Source: JAFEDN01 sp963832945 (lineage in GTDB: Bacteria; Pseudomonadota; Gammaproteobacteria; Coxiellales; Coxiellaceae). Taken from it: a DNA stretch of 64,000 nt. This document shows, piece by piece, positions 1-9,133 of the stretch; position 1 is the first letter of the stretch, and every line of letters starts with the position of its first letter. A program made the translations under genes and the position numbers. The DNA lies in assembly GCA_963832945.1 (NCBI GenBank), contig CAWHVV010000010.1:496001-560000 (forward strand), in the 5' to 3' direction. A model generated the notes under the pieces. The model searched no databases and was not told the DNA's origin. It saw only the letters and a program-made list of their open reading frames with translations.

Positions 1-1208
1 CGGTTGTATTTCGCCACCCGGTCCGAACGCGATAATGAACCGGTTTTAATTTGGCCGGCCGATGTCGCGACCGCCAAATCAGCGATCGTGGTGTCTTCCG
101 TTTCCCCCGAGCGATGCGAGACTACCGTCGCATAGCCCGACTGTTTGGCCATGCCCATGGTCTCCAGGGTTTCAGTCAATGTGCCAATCTGATTGAGTTT
201 GATTAAGATGGCATTGGCAATTTTCTGTTCTATACCACGGCGAAATATGTGCGGATTCGTCACAAAGATATCGTCCCCGACCAGCTGGACTTTGTGCCCC
301 AGCTCCTGGGTTAACGCTTGCCAGCCGGTCCAATCTTCTTCACTCAGTCCGTCTTCGAGGGAAATAATCGGATATTGTTCCACCCACTGCGCCAGTTTTT
401 GAATGAATTGATCACTGGTCAATGACTGCTTCTCCGCCCGCAAAACATAGCGGCCATCACGATAAAACTCGGAACTTGCCAAATCTAATCCTAAATAAAT
501 ATCTTTACCCGGTTGGTAACCCGCATCACGAATGGCTTCCATAATAATCGCTAACGCGGCATCGTTGTCGGGTAAATCCGGCGCAAAACCGCCTTCATCG
601 CCGACACCCGTCGATAATCCCTTTTGATGCAAACGTTTTTTCAGAGCATGAAAGACTTCCGCACCATAACGAAGCGCTTCCGCAAAGGTTGGCGCGCCGA
701 CCGGTATGATTAAAAATTCCTGCACATCGATATTATTACTGGCGTGAGCACCGCCATTGATGACGTTCATCATCGGCACGGGCAGTGTATATGGGCCATC
801 GTCACCCAAATAACGATATAATGGCAGCCGGGCGTCTTTAGCGGCGGCATGGGCGATGGCGAGAGAAACACCCAATATCGCGTTGGCGCCTAGACGGCTT
901 TTATTCGGCGTGCCGTCCAGCTGAATCATGAGGCGGTCCAGTTCTTCCTGAGTTTGCGGGTCTTTGCCTTTGAGCGCCTGGAAAATTTCACCATTAACGT
1001 GTCCCACAGCTTTCAGGACACCTTTGCCACCGTATCTTTTAGGATCGTTGTCGCGTAATTCCAGGGCTTCCTTCGTGCCGGTAGAGGCGCCGGAAGGCAC
1101 CGCCGCACACCCCACGGCGCCGGAGGATAAGGTGACGGACACTTTGACGGTGGGATTTCCGCGTGAATCTAAAATTTCACGGGCCTGAATTTGGGTAATA
1201 GTACTCAT
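1..1208 (-). CDS. eno: Enolase (phosphopyruvate hydratase), C-terminus cut by window edge
   Basis: Glycolytic and gluconeogenic enolase, interconverting 2-phosphoglycerate and phosphoenolpyruvate in the cytosol. The reverse strand is open from the ATG at 1206-1208 to the window edge, giving about 402 residues of a family usually near 430, so only the last part is missing. The start MSTITQIQAREILDSRGNPT is typical. The family motifs SGASTGTKEALELRD, GVGDEGGFAPDL, the metal-binding SLEDGLSEEDW and the signature LIKLNQIGTLTET are all present, as is SHRSGETED. It lies only 9 bp downstream of kdsA on the same strand, so it is probably the last gene of a pyrG-kdsA-eno operon. Identification is near certain. 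Confidence 0.97.
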   Translation of the reverse strand, partial: MSTITQIQAREILDSRGNPTVKVSVTLSSGAVGCAAVPSGASTGTKEALELRDNDPKRYGGKGVLKAVGHVNGEIFQALKGKDPQTQEELDRLMIQLDGTPNKSRLGANAILGVSLAIAHAAAKDARLPLYRYLGDDGPYTLPVPMMNVINGGAHASNNIDVQEFLIIPVGAPTFAEALRYGAEVFHALKKRLHQKGLSTGVGDEGGFAPDLPDNDAALAIIMEAIRDAGYQPGKDIYLGLDLASSEFYRDGRYVLRAEKQSLTSDQFIQKLAQWVEQYPIISLEDGLSEEDWTGWQALTQELGHKVQLVGDDIFVTNPHIFRRGIEQKIANAILIKLNQIGTLTETLETMGMAKQSGYATVVSHRSGETEDTTIADLAVATSAGQIKTGSLSRSDRVAKYN

Positions 1209-1217
1209 GAGTGTTCC

Positions 1218-2057
1218 TTATATAAGTTGATCTTCCAGCCAGACCGTTTCTTTAACCTGACGGTCGATAGCCGACAATGTGGTTAGCAATGCGGCCATTT
1301 TATCCAATGGCATCGCATTCGGACCATCGCTGAGCGCCCGGCAAGGCTCGGGATGAGTTTCCATAAATATACCGGAAATGCCCGCCGCCACCGCAGCCCT
1401 GGCTAATACAGGTATAAATTCACGCTGCCCTCCCGATGAGCTTCCCTGGCCGCCAGGCAACTGGACGGAATGAGTGGCGTCAAACACTACCGGACAGTCC
1501 GTCTCACGCATAATAGCCAGTGAACGCATATCGGAAATTAAATTATTATAACCAAAAGAGGCGCCGCGTTCGCACACCATAATTTGCTGGTTGCCGGTGG
1601 CGCGTGCTTTATCGACCACGTTTTGCATTTCCCACGGCGACAAAAATTGTCCTTTTTTAATATTGACGGGGATTCCGCACTCGGCAACCCGGGTTATAAA
1701 ATTGGTTTGGCGGCATAAAAACGCAGGAGTTTGCAGGACGTCGACCACTTCCGCCACTTCCATCAGAGGAGTATCTTCGTGCACGTCGGTCAATACCATA
1801 ATGCCCAGTTCTTTCCGGGCTTTTTCTAAAATCGCCAGTCCCTTTTCCATGCCCAAACCCCGAAAACTCTTTGAGGAACTCCGGTTGGCTTTATCGAAAG
1901 AAGCTTTAAAAATAAAAGGCATTTTTAACCGGTGGGTAATTTCCTGCAACTGTCCGGCGACTTCCATAACCAGTGCCTCGCTTTCAATCACGCACGGTCC
2001 GGCGATTAAAAACAGCGGCTGATTCAGACCAATTTTATAGTGGTTCAGTTGCATCAT
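1218..2057 (-). CDS. kdsA: KDO-8-phosphate synthase (2-dehydro-3-deoxyphosphooctonate aldolase)
   Basis: Condenses arabinose 5-phosphate with phosphoenolpyruvate to KDO-8-phosphate, the precursor of the inner-core sugar KDO of lipopolysaccharide. The 279-residue length is standard. Visible motifs are IAGPCVIES near residue 18, FKASFDKANRSS, VLTDVHED, PAFLCRQT, NIKKGQFLSPW, SFGYNNL, DATHSVQLPGG and METHPEP. The Cys in AGPC, where the E. coli enzyme has Asn, is the residue that marks the metal-dependent class, so a divalent metal requirement is predicted (inference). Two adjacent Met codons (2057 and 2054) could start translation. The start overlaps the end of pyrG by 23 bp, which suggests translational coupling. 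Confidence 0.96.
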   Translation of the reverse strand: MMQLNHYKIGLNQPLFLIAGPCVIESEALVMEVAGQLQEITHRLKMPFIFKASFDKANRSSSKSFRGLGMEKGLAILEKARKELGIMVLTDVHEDTPLMEVAEVVDVLQTPAFLCRQTNFITRVAECGIPVNIKKGQFLSPWEMQNVVDKARATGNQQIMVCERGASFGYNNLISDMRSLAIMRETDCPVVFDATHSVQLPGGQGSSSGGQREFIPVLARAAVAAGISGIFMETHPEPCRALSDGPNAMPLDKMAALLTTLSAIDRQVKETVWLEDQLI

Positions 2058-3699
2058 CTCGTATCCTGGTAACTATTTCCTGTTGACGGTCCAACGCCGC
2101 ATTAATAAAACCTGTGAATAATGGATGCCCGGCGCGCGGAGTTGACGTAAACTCCGGGTGAAACTGACAGGCGATAAACCATGGGTGCCCCGGTAATTCA
2201 ATCATCTCCACCAGTTTGCCGTCAACAGATCGCGAGGATACCACCATGCCTGCCGCTTCGAGCCGGGGAACATAATGATTGTTGACTTCGTAACGATGCC
2301 GGTGACGTTCTATGATCTGGTCCTTACCGTATAATTGCCGGGCTCGTGAATCCACTCTCAGCTGACAGGCCTGCGCGCCTAAACGCATGGTTCCACCCAG
2401 ATCTCCGGCAGCGGTGCGCTGTTCGATCTGGCCATCGCGATCCAGCCATTGGCTGACCAGGGCGATCACCGGCGCGTGCGTGGCTAAATTAAATTCCGTG
2501 CTGCTGGCGTCAGTCAGCCCGAGTTGATGACGGGCAAATTCTATGATCGCAATCTGCATGCCCAAACAGATTCCCAAATAGGGGATGCCGTGCGTGCGGG
2601 CATATTCAGCCGCTAAAATCATCCCTTCGGCGCCGCGCGGGCCGAAACCGCCCGGGATCAAAACGCCATTCATATCCGTCAAAATACTCGCGCCATTTTG
2701 TTCAATGGTTTCCGCGTCGACGTACACAATGTGAACACGAGAACGGGTTTGCATTCCCGCGTGAATTAAGGCTTCATTGAGCGATTTATAAGAATCGGCG
2801 AAATCCGTGTACTTTCCTACCATGGCAATTTTAACTTCCGACTGCGGATGACGATGGGCGTACACCACGCGTTCCCATGCTGATAAGTCTGCTTCCCGCA
2901 TAGGCAAATTCAGTTTGCTGACAACCCGCTCTCCCAGTCCTTCCTGGCGCAATAATTGCGGTATCTCATAAATCGTTTTGGCGTCCGGCAAGGAAATCAC
3001 ATCGGGAATGGCGACGTTGGTAAACAAAGCGATTTTGGAACGCTCACTCTCCGGCAAGCCGTGTACGGAACGGCAGACCAGAATATCCGGCTGAATTCCT
3101 ATCGAGCGTAATTCCTTAACCGAATGCTGAGTGGGCTTGGTTTTGATTTCTTTGGTAGCGGCAATATAAGGAACCAGTGTTAAATGAATGAAAATGGTTT
3201 GTTGCGGACCCAACTGCATGCGCATTTGCCGGATGGCTTCCAGAAAGGGTAGTGATTCAATATCACCCACCGTGCCACCGATTTCAATCAGGGCGATGTC
3301 CGCGGCGTCCGCGCCGAGAATGATTTTACTTTTGATCTCATCGGTAATATGCGGAATGACCTGTACGGTGCTGCCCAGATAATCGCCACGGCGCTCTTTG
3401 CGGATAACGTCCGCATAAACGCGGCCAGTGGTAAAATTATTACGGGCGGTCATGGTGGTGTTAACAAAGCGCTCGTAATGTCCCAAATCCAGATCGGTTT
3501 CGGCGCCATCTTCAGTCACGAATACTTCGCCGTGCTGGAAAGGACTCATGGTGCCGGGATCAACATTAATGTACGGATCGAGTTTAACCAAAGTAATGCG
3601 GTAACCCTGCGCTTCCAGAATAGCACCGAGGGATGCCGACGTAATTCCCTTACCTAGCGAAGAAACAACCCCTCCGGTGATAAAAATATAGCGTGTCAT
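2035..3699 (-). CDS. pyrG: CTP synthase
   Basis: Makes CTP from UTP, ATP and glutamine in the cytosol. At 554 residues it has the usual length. The N-terminal amidoligase half opens with FITGGVVSSLGKGITSASLG, the ATP-binding loop. The C-terminal class I glutamine amidotransferase half has GGFGPRGAEGM, the nucleophile Cys in GICLGMQ and the His-Glu pair in QFHPEFTSTP. Two changes are the lineage-typical SPFQHGEVFVTEDGAETDLD and LGHYERF blocks, both intact. First gene of the pyrG-kdsA-eno operon; CTP also feeds CMP-KDO formation, so the grouping with kdsA makes metabolic sense. No break seen. Confidence 0.98.
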   Translation of the reverse strand: MTRYIFITGGVVSSLGKGITSASLGAILEAQGYRITLVKLDPYINVDPGTMSPFQHGEVFVTEDGAETDLDLGHYERFVNTTMTARNNFTTGRVYADVIRKERRGDYLGSTVQVIPHITDEIKSKIILGADAADIALIEIGGTVGDIESLPFLEAIRQMRMQLGPQQTIFIHLTLVPYIAATKEIKTKPTQHSVKELRSIGIQPDILVCRSVHGLPESERSKIALFTNVAIPDVISLPDAKTIYEIPQLLRQEGLGERVVSKLNLPMREADLSAWERVVYAHRHPQSEVKIAMVGKYTDFADSYKSLNEALIHAGMQTRSRVHIVYVDAETIEQNGASILTDMNGVLIPGGFGPRGAEGMILAAEYARTHGIPYLGICLGMQIAIIEFARHQLGLTDASSTEFNLATHAPVIALVSQWLDRDGQIEQRTAAGDLGGTMRLGAQACQLRVDSRARQLYGKDQIIERHRHRYEVNNHYVPRLEAAGMVVSSRSVDGKLVEMIELPGHPWFIACQFHPEFTSTPRAGHPLFTGFINAALDRQQEIVTRIRDDATEPL

Positions 3700-3804
3700 G
3701 ATATTATTGGTCCTATTTTAAGGGAAAACCAATTATACAGCAGAACTTTATTGATGGGAATCCGCTTTTGTCCTAAAACCGCACGTGCGTAACTTTTACC
3801 ACTA

Positions 3805-4070
3805 CTAATCCTGATTCAGCGACATACCACCGGTGGAGATACTATTTTCTGAAAAGGCCTCGTTTTTTAATGGATCTGCCTCCCAGGCATAACTGAGAAA
3901 AACCTGTGGCTGGGTGATGGTTTTGATTTGTTTGTCATCAAGTAATTTTAAGTGTAGTTTCGCCTGCTCTTTTATCATTTTTCTAACTTTTTTTAGAAAT
4001 TTCTCAAGTTTTACTCGGGCATCGAGATTGATATATGCAGAAGATTGGGGAAGGAATGATCTTTACTCAT
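3805..4070 (-). pseudogene. Internally deleted, frameshifted paralogue of the TIR/U-box-like gene at 5343-8210
   Basis: The reverse strand from the ATG at 4068-4070 matches the first codons of the 955-residue protein at about 87% by eye. A single base is missing in codon 4 (gatcttt here, gatgcttt at 8196-8205), which shifts the frame at once. Read past that base, the frame encodes VKLEKFLKKVRKMI, then QPQVFLSYAWEADPLKNEAF, and jumps directly to SLNQD and a stop at 3805, resembling the C-terminal TGKSLNQN of the full gene. So this copy kept about 70 N-terminal and 10 C-terminal codons and lost the rest. Similarity continues upstream through both promoters (about 4071-4178 against 8211-8302), so the whole 5' region was duplicated. 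Confidence 0.85.
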
Positions 4071-4256
4071 AGTACTATTTCTCTCTATTTTTACTAAAAA
4101 ATTTTTTTATTACCTATTCACTGCTTACTAAATTATGCAAAAGAGATTATCACAACTCCAATCCTGATTCAAGAGTTGTATTTTTTGAAAAAAAGTGTAT
4201 GCTATCCACAGTTTTTTAATGTATTGTATATATTTAATTAAATAAAGAGGTAAATC

Positions 4257-5216
4257 ATGCAGAAAGATAATAAAACTTTAAGTAATCAATGGACATTAAA
4301 TCCTATTTTAGCGCCCTACCTTGTAAACGATCTTATCCCATTAATAGAAGAATATGTGGAAGCGGATGAAAAATTTATATATAATTTTGTCCTGAATAAT
4401 AAAATAAACGGCGAAAAATTACATAATCAATACAATTCATATATGCTTTTACGCTTTAACTCTATAGAACCCTATCTTTATTCTGCAGAAATAGTAGAAC
4501 AAATTCAAAACTTTATTAATGAGACAAGTTGCGCAAGTGGGACTTTAAATCTCTATTATTTATTAGGCACATTACAACAGGCACTGGAGAGCGTGCAGAA
4601 CAATCAGAAAACATTCAGTTCAAAATTTCGTATCCCATTGAAAATATGGGTTAACCCGGGTTTAGAACTTTATGCGATAGACATGATAATATTTTTAATG
4701 AAAGCCCCCTTATTTCAGTATGACGACACTTATTTAAGTTTAATAGAATATTGCCGTCGGATGGAATTACAATATCGTGCAGAATATCCAAATGCGGTCA
4801 AGTATGGGAAGCCTCAAAAAAATTTAAGTGATCAAAAAATGTATAGATCGTTCGGTGATCAATGTCAGAAAATTGTTAACCATATTCAAAAAGAAGTTCC
4901 TGACTTTCTTAATAACCTTAAGCGAACAAAATTGTTACAAATTGTTGATTCAAAACCGAAACAATCTTCAACTTTGTCTTCATTAGGGTCCTGGTTTATA
5001 CACCAAGACAGGCAGGAAACCATGGCAAAATTAAGTAACACCATTAACAGCGTTTGCTTAAATGATGCGGCGGGTGTTAACTTTTTGAAGGAATATATTT
5101 TAGGTTTGGGGAATAAACTATCCGAAAAAATCCGTGGACAACTGCTGAGTGAACTGGCAACTTTCTTACAATCGATAGATGAGCCACAAACTTCAACTTC
5201 CTCTTATAACCGCTAA
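4257..5216 (+). CDS. Hypothetical protein, effector-like
   Basis: Open frame of 319 codons with a good Shine-Dalgarno (agaggt, 7 bp before the ATG). I do not recognise the family. The predicted protein is soluble, mostly helical, rich in Asn, Gln, Leu and Tyr, with no signal peptide or membrane segment, and ends in a Ser/Thr-rich tail (PQTSTSSYNR). The gene is clearly more AT-rich than pyrG-kdsA-eno. It sits between the two copies of the duplicated TIR-gene 5' region and is transcribed away from the broken copy, so it may have arrived with that duplication. In a Legionellales genome a secreted substrate is plausible, but nothing in the sequence proves it. A terminator follows directly. Confidence 0.75.
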   Translation: MQKDNKTLSNQWTLNPILAPYLVNDLIPLIEEYVEADEKFIYNFVLNNKINGEKLHNQYNSYMLLRFNSIEPYLYSAEIVEQIQNFINETSCASGTLNLYYLLGTLQQALESVQNNQKTFSSKFRIPLKIWVNPGLELYAIDMIIFLMKAPLFQYDDTYLSLIEYCRRMELQYRAEYPNAVKYGKPQKNLSDQKMYRSFGDQCQKIVNHIQKEVPDFLNNLKRTKLLQIVDSKPKQSSTLSSLGSWFIHQDRQETMAKLSNTINSVCLNDAAGVNFLKEYILGLGNKLSEKIRGQLLSELATFLQSIDEPQTSTSSYNR

Positions 5217-5230
5217 ACAAGCCTCGAAAC

Positions 5231-5262
5231 AGGAGTTCCTCGCTGAAGGAACTCCTCTTTCT
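5231..5262 (+). terminator. Rho-independent terminator of the 4257-5216 gene
   Basis: A perfect 10-bp stem AGGAGTTCCT / AGGAACTCCT (5231-5240 and 5247-5256) with a 6-base loop is followed by CTTTCT, 14 bp after the stop codon. It could also slow transcription arriving from the opposite strand. Confidence 0.75.
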
Positions 5263-5342
5263 ACTGTCATTTGTCCTGGACCCGGCCTCGGGTCGACGTT
5301 AATCAGTTGCCACCTACTGCGAAGACCTATCTTAGAACCTTC

Positions 5343-8210
5343 TTAGAACCCACCTGCAGAACTTTTTACCTCAAATAGGTTCTGATTAAGTGACTTACCG
5401 GTATCATTTCCGTCCGGTGAAGCAGAGCCGGTCTTCGGCAGAGAGGACATCAAGCGTGGCAAGGTAGTTTCAGCTAACAGCGGTAGCGGTAGTGGCGACG
5501 TTGATTTCGTAGTATGTTTTGAGTCTAACCCTGGTTGCTCCAGTCTACTTATTTTTGGTATTGGCGGCTCTTCTAGCGTTTGTTTTATTTGTTTTCCCAA
5601 GCTTTCAAATTCCTGCCCTGTCTTTTCCCAGAACTCTTCATCCTTTTTGTTAGCATAGGGCTGAATTAGTTGTGCACATTTACGCTTCAGGTTTTCCCAA
5701 CTATAGGGCTGATTTAATTGTGCACATTTACCCTTCAGGTTTTCCCAACTATATTGCTGCTGGTAGTGTTTACAAGCCCCCTCTAAATGAATCGATTTCA
5801 AAAATTTGTTGGATTCTATGTTTTCTAATAATATACGCCAACCCGAACAATCCTGCCGTTCGTATGTCCCTACAAAAACTTTATTATAATATGCTCTGTT
5901 ATGATTTTCACATTCCGCCCATGTCATCGGCGCAACCCCATCGACTCGTGTCAACAACGCATTGATAATATTAGGACACATTCCCCAAACAGCCGCGCCT
6001 AATGGCTGCTCGCCTTTAGCATTCGGCATATCGGGTAACGCGCCATTATCAAGCAACATCCGGACTTGTTTCTCATCACCTTCTTTACAAGCCGTAACCA
6101 ATTGATCCTGCAAAGCCGATTGCATAGGAGTTGATAGGAATTGAGATTTGAGTAACTTCAATTGCTGTGTGCGAACTTCCCACAAAGATTGAAGAGCTTT
6201 GAGGTCTGCGATCACACCTTTAGTAACAGGGGCATATTCAGGATTGATGTCATAAAATGGCCATTCGGAATCCCGACAATGCACAACCCGTTTGGTATTA
6301 CCTCTGTAAAAAGCATAAACACTTCCAAGCTCCACGCCAGAGGCGAGGGGTGTAAACCACGACATCGACTCCGTTTCACGTGTCCGCGGTAACTGAGACT
6401 TCCACCATTCCTTCGGGCACGGATCAAACGCTCTGTCTGAGTGGCAATACTCATTCACCACGTGAGCAGGGAGTAATTTTTGTTCCCGGCCTACTCCCTG
6501 ACTCCAATACGGTTCCGCACGTCTATTTAAAATCCAATGGCCGTGCTGTATGAGGGCCACATAAAGCTCCAATGCATTCGTCAGTCCTGTTAACGTAAAA
6601 TGCTTACCATACGCGGTAGATCTGATTTCTAATCCCCGCAATTGTATTCCCTGGTTTTCCTTTGACAGGTATTTTTGTATCATCGTCCACATATGCCAAT
6701 CCACTGCCCATAAAGCATATTGAAAGGCCGTAATTTGCTTAAATTCCCGTCCTGACAAATCTTTCACCTCTCCTGAAAGCAATAACAACCTCGGATCTTT
6801 CCAGATCAGTTTTTCAGCCTTTTCCTGTTCACCTTCGGCGACAAATTGCAGCAACTGGTTTAAATTATTTGGGGAAACTGGCGGCAAGGTCTGTGGCGAG
6901 GATTCCTTCGATTTTGTATCCGCAGGTGGAGATGATTTCAATTTTGTACCCGGCAGGGGAGAGGAATTAGCCTCAAGTGACAAAACGGTCCAGATGTCAT
7001 GTCTCACCATGGATCGCCATGACCGTGGAATCTCTACTCCTATAACCGTCTTTTGGCAACAAGGACAAGTAGAATTTTTACGGACGATCAACCAATCTCG
7101 CGCAGCTTCATCGCTTACTATGTGGTCTTTTCCGGTATCATGCTTTAAAGTAACCGCATCATATAATGGACGCCCCACGATAGGACACATATTCATATCT
7201 TCTAACACAATGCCTTTTGCTTTGCGTACCCACTCAGAATCAAATTTTGTTTCCGGCCAGGGATTGATGGAAGATTTTTGTTGAATTGGCGATTTGCTAA
7301 CGAGTCTTAATTCTCCGGGTGTTTCCGAGTATTTTTTAATTTCTGTTAGCTGTGCTTTGATTGCAATTTCTATATTTTCCTGTTCAGCAGCCTGTTTGTC
7401 TAATTTTTCCTGATGCTCTTTAAGCGATTCCTCAAATTCCCGCTTTTCAATTTTGCCTCTTTCCAAATTTAACTCTAACATGAGCAGTTGTTGATAGTCT
7501 TTGTATTTGTCTACACAGGCTTTCCGGTAAGCAGGGTAATCGTTAAGGCGGCTTAATCCGAGCAGGCAAGGTACAATACCCACCGGTTCATATTCTGTCA
7601 GCCGTTTAATATAATCATGGATAGATTGCCAATTATTTTGCTCTAAATTATACCAGGAGCGCCCATCGCGAATGAGATGATGACCCAAGGTAGGAAAAGT
7701 GGTTGAATAATCACCCTCCAGCATTAAAGGTAATAAAAAGTCAGCCCTTTCAGAATCTCCCGATCTACGCTTGTATTCATCCAGAGTAAACTGAAGTTCT
7801 TTATAAACATTTGTATTGCTGTCAGGTTTCGTGCGTGCGGCGTAACGATTGGTGCCAATCAGTAATACGTACTGGCTTGCCTGGATTCCCAAACGCATTT
7901 TTTCATCCAGTTCCCCTGTCATTTGCGCAAGATCAAGCCACGGTCTCATTCCCGCACTTTCAAAATCCTCTTTCATGGCTTTGAGAAGGTTTTGTAAGGC
8001 CTCGTTTTTTAATGTCTTTTCCTCCCAGGCATAACTGAGAAAAACTTGTGGTTGGGTGATGGTTTTGATTTGTTTTTGATCAATCTGTAAGTGTAGTTTC
8101 GCCTGCTCTCTTATCATTTTTCTAACTTTTTTTAAAAATTTCTCAAGTTTTACTCGGGCATAAAAATTGATAAATTCAGAAGACTGGGGGAGGAATGATG
8201 CTTTACTCAT
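5343..8210 (-). CDS. Large TIR - coiled coil - U-box-like - ankyrin protein, candidate secreted effector
   Basis: A 955-residue multidomain protein. Residues about 55-205 look like a TIR fold: QVFLSYAW opens it, AGMRPWLDL and ASQYVLLIGTNRYA follow, and Glu138 in VYKELQF sits where the catalytic Glu of TIR NADases is found. Residues 235-295 are a charged coiled coil. Residues 340-410 resemble a U-box: MCPIVGRPLYDAVTL, SDEAARDWL, STCPCCQKTV and VRHDIWTVLSLE follow the order of that E2-binding fold. Residues 452-515 (VAEGEQEKAEKL, FQYALWAVDWHMWTM) resemble a segment I know from Legionellales ankyrin proteins. An ankyrin-like unit lies near 695-760 and a Pro/Ser-rich tail ends it. No signal peptide or membrane segment. 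Likely acts on host signalling or ubiquitin (inference). A 48-bp tandem duplication lies near the C-terminus. Confidence 0.8.
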   Translation of the reverse strand: MSKASFLPQSSEFINFYARVKLEKFLKKVRKMIREQAKLHLQIDQKQIKTITQPQVFLSYAWEEKTLKNEALQNLLKAMKEDFESAGMRPWLDLAQMTGELDEKMRLGIQASQYVLLIGTNRYAARTKPDSNTNVYKELQFTLDEYKRRSGDSERADFLLPLMLEGDYSTTFPTLGHHLIRDGRSWYNLEQNNWQSIHDYIKRLTEYEPVGIVPCLLGLSRLNDYPAYRKACVDKYKDYQQLLMLELNLERGKIEKREFEESLKEHQEKLDKQAAEQENIEIAIKAQLTEIKKYSETPGELRLVSKSPIQQKSSINPWPETKFDSEWVRKAKGIVLEDMNMCPIVGRPLYDAVTLKHDTGKDHIVSDEAARDWLIVRKNSTCPCCQKTVIGVEIPRSWRSMVRHDIWTVLSLEANSSPLPGTKLKSSPPADTKSKESSPQTLPPVSPNNLNQLLQFVAEGEQEKAEKLIWKDPRLLLLSGEVKDLSGREFKQITAFQYALWAVDWHMWTMIQKYLSKENQGIQLRGLEIRSTAYGKHFTLTGLTNALELYVALIQHGHWILNRRAEPYWSQGVGREQKLLPAHVVNEYCHSDRAFDPCPKEWWKSQLPRTRETESMSWFTPLASGVELGSVYAFYRGNTKRVVHCRDSEWPFYDINPEYAPVTKGVIADLKALQSLWEVRTQQLKLLKSQFLSTPMQSALQDQLVTACKEGDEKQVRMLLDNGALPDMPNAKGEQPLGAAVWGMCPNIINALLTRVDGVAPMTWAECENHNRAYYNKVFVGTYERQDCSGWRILLENIESNKFLKSIHLEGACKHYQQQYSWENLKGKCAQLNQPYSWENLKRKCAQLIQPYANKKDEEFWEKTGQEFESLGKQIKQTLEEPPIPKISRLEQPGLDSKHTTKSTSPLPLPLLAETTLPRLMSSLPKTGSASPDGNDTGKSLNQNLFEVKSSAGGF
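5657..5752 (-). repeat. Two tandem 48-bp units inside the TIR/U-box-like gene
   Basis: Units 5657-5704 and 5705-5752 differ at only a few positions. Each encodes 16 residues of the type QPYSWENLKRKCAQLI. A diverged third unit (YQQQYSWENLKGKCAQLN) borders them. Length is a multiple of three, so copy number could change without breaking the frame. Confidence 0.9.
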
Positions 8211-8394
8211 AGTACTATTTCTCTTTTTTTCACTAATTACTACCTACTAAATTACGCGAAAGAGGCTATCACAATTCCAATCCTGATTCAAGAGTTGTCC
8301 TTTATAAGAAAGCCTCGGGTCGCCGTCGATTGACATTTCGGCAAATGCATCACATAATACATTCATTTTTATGTGACATCGGATTATCCAAGGT

Positions 8395-9133
8395 ATGCAA
8401 TCTTTACCCGCTCAAGGCGTTTCCGTCGTTATCGCCGTTTATAATGAAATAGATAATATTGAACCGCTTTTATCTGAAATTCTGCAAACGCTAGATAAAC
8501 TGGATCGCTTTGAAGTGATTATTGTGGATGACGCCAGCAAAGACGGCACCGCACAACGATTGACCCAACTGTGTCAGCAATATCACCGGTTACGGCCGGT
8601 TTATCATTCCCGGAATTATGGCCAAAGTATTGCCGTCATCAGCGGTGTGCGCGCGGCTCGTTACGATTGGGTCGTCACCATCGACGGCGATGGCCAGAAT
8701 GACCCCGCCGATATCCCGAAATTATTTGCCGGCCGTTGCCAATCTGAATGTCAGCTGCCCGATTCTGGTGGCGGGTACTCGCGTGCAAAGGAATGACTCC
8801 TGGATTCGCCGGTGTACGTCAAAAATCGCCAATCGTATCCGCGATCGCTTACTGCGGGATGACTGCCCGGACAGCGGCTGCGGCCTGAAACTCTTTCAGC
8901 GCGCGATATTTTTACAACTGCCGCACTTCAATCATTTGCACCGATTTTTACCCGCTCTTTTTAAGCGCGTTAATGGACAGGTCGTCAATGTACCCGTGAA
9001 CCACCGTCCAAGGCTGCGCGGACAATCTAAATATGGAACCATGAATCGACTATGGATTGGCATCGTGGATATACTTGGCGTCATGTGGTTACTGCGCCGC
9101 CCCTGCCCCCTGGAGACTCATGATGTGGCATAA
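8395..9133 (+). pseudogene. GT2 glycosyltransferase (ArnC/dolichol-phosphate-mannose-synthase-like), frameshifted
   Basis: Family 2 glycosyltransferase expected to load a sugar onto undecaprenyl phosphate at the inner face of the cytoplasmic membrane. The first frame carries VSVVIAVYNEIDNIEPLL, VIIVDDASKDGT and TIDGDGQNDPADIPKL, the nucleotide-sugar and DXD region, and then stops at 8796. The matching continuation is in the +1 frame from about 8730: AVANLNVSCPILVAGTRVQR, RDDCPDSGCGLKLFQR, LHRFLPALFKR and HRPRLRGQSKYG, ending at 9133. One extra base around 8725-8740 would explain this; no long homopolymer is present there. All family blocks are otherwise intact, so the damage is recent or a base-calling error. 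It heads a tightly packed four-gene operon. Confidence 0.85.

Noticed and set aside
1591..3657. Open frames on the plus strand opposite kdsA and pyrG (1591-2022, 3188-3657)
   Set aside because: They mirror the codon structure of well-conserved genes on the other strand and show no recognisable domain or ribosome site.
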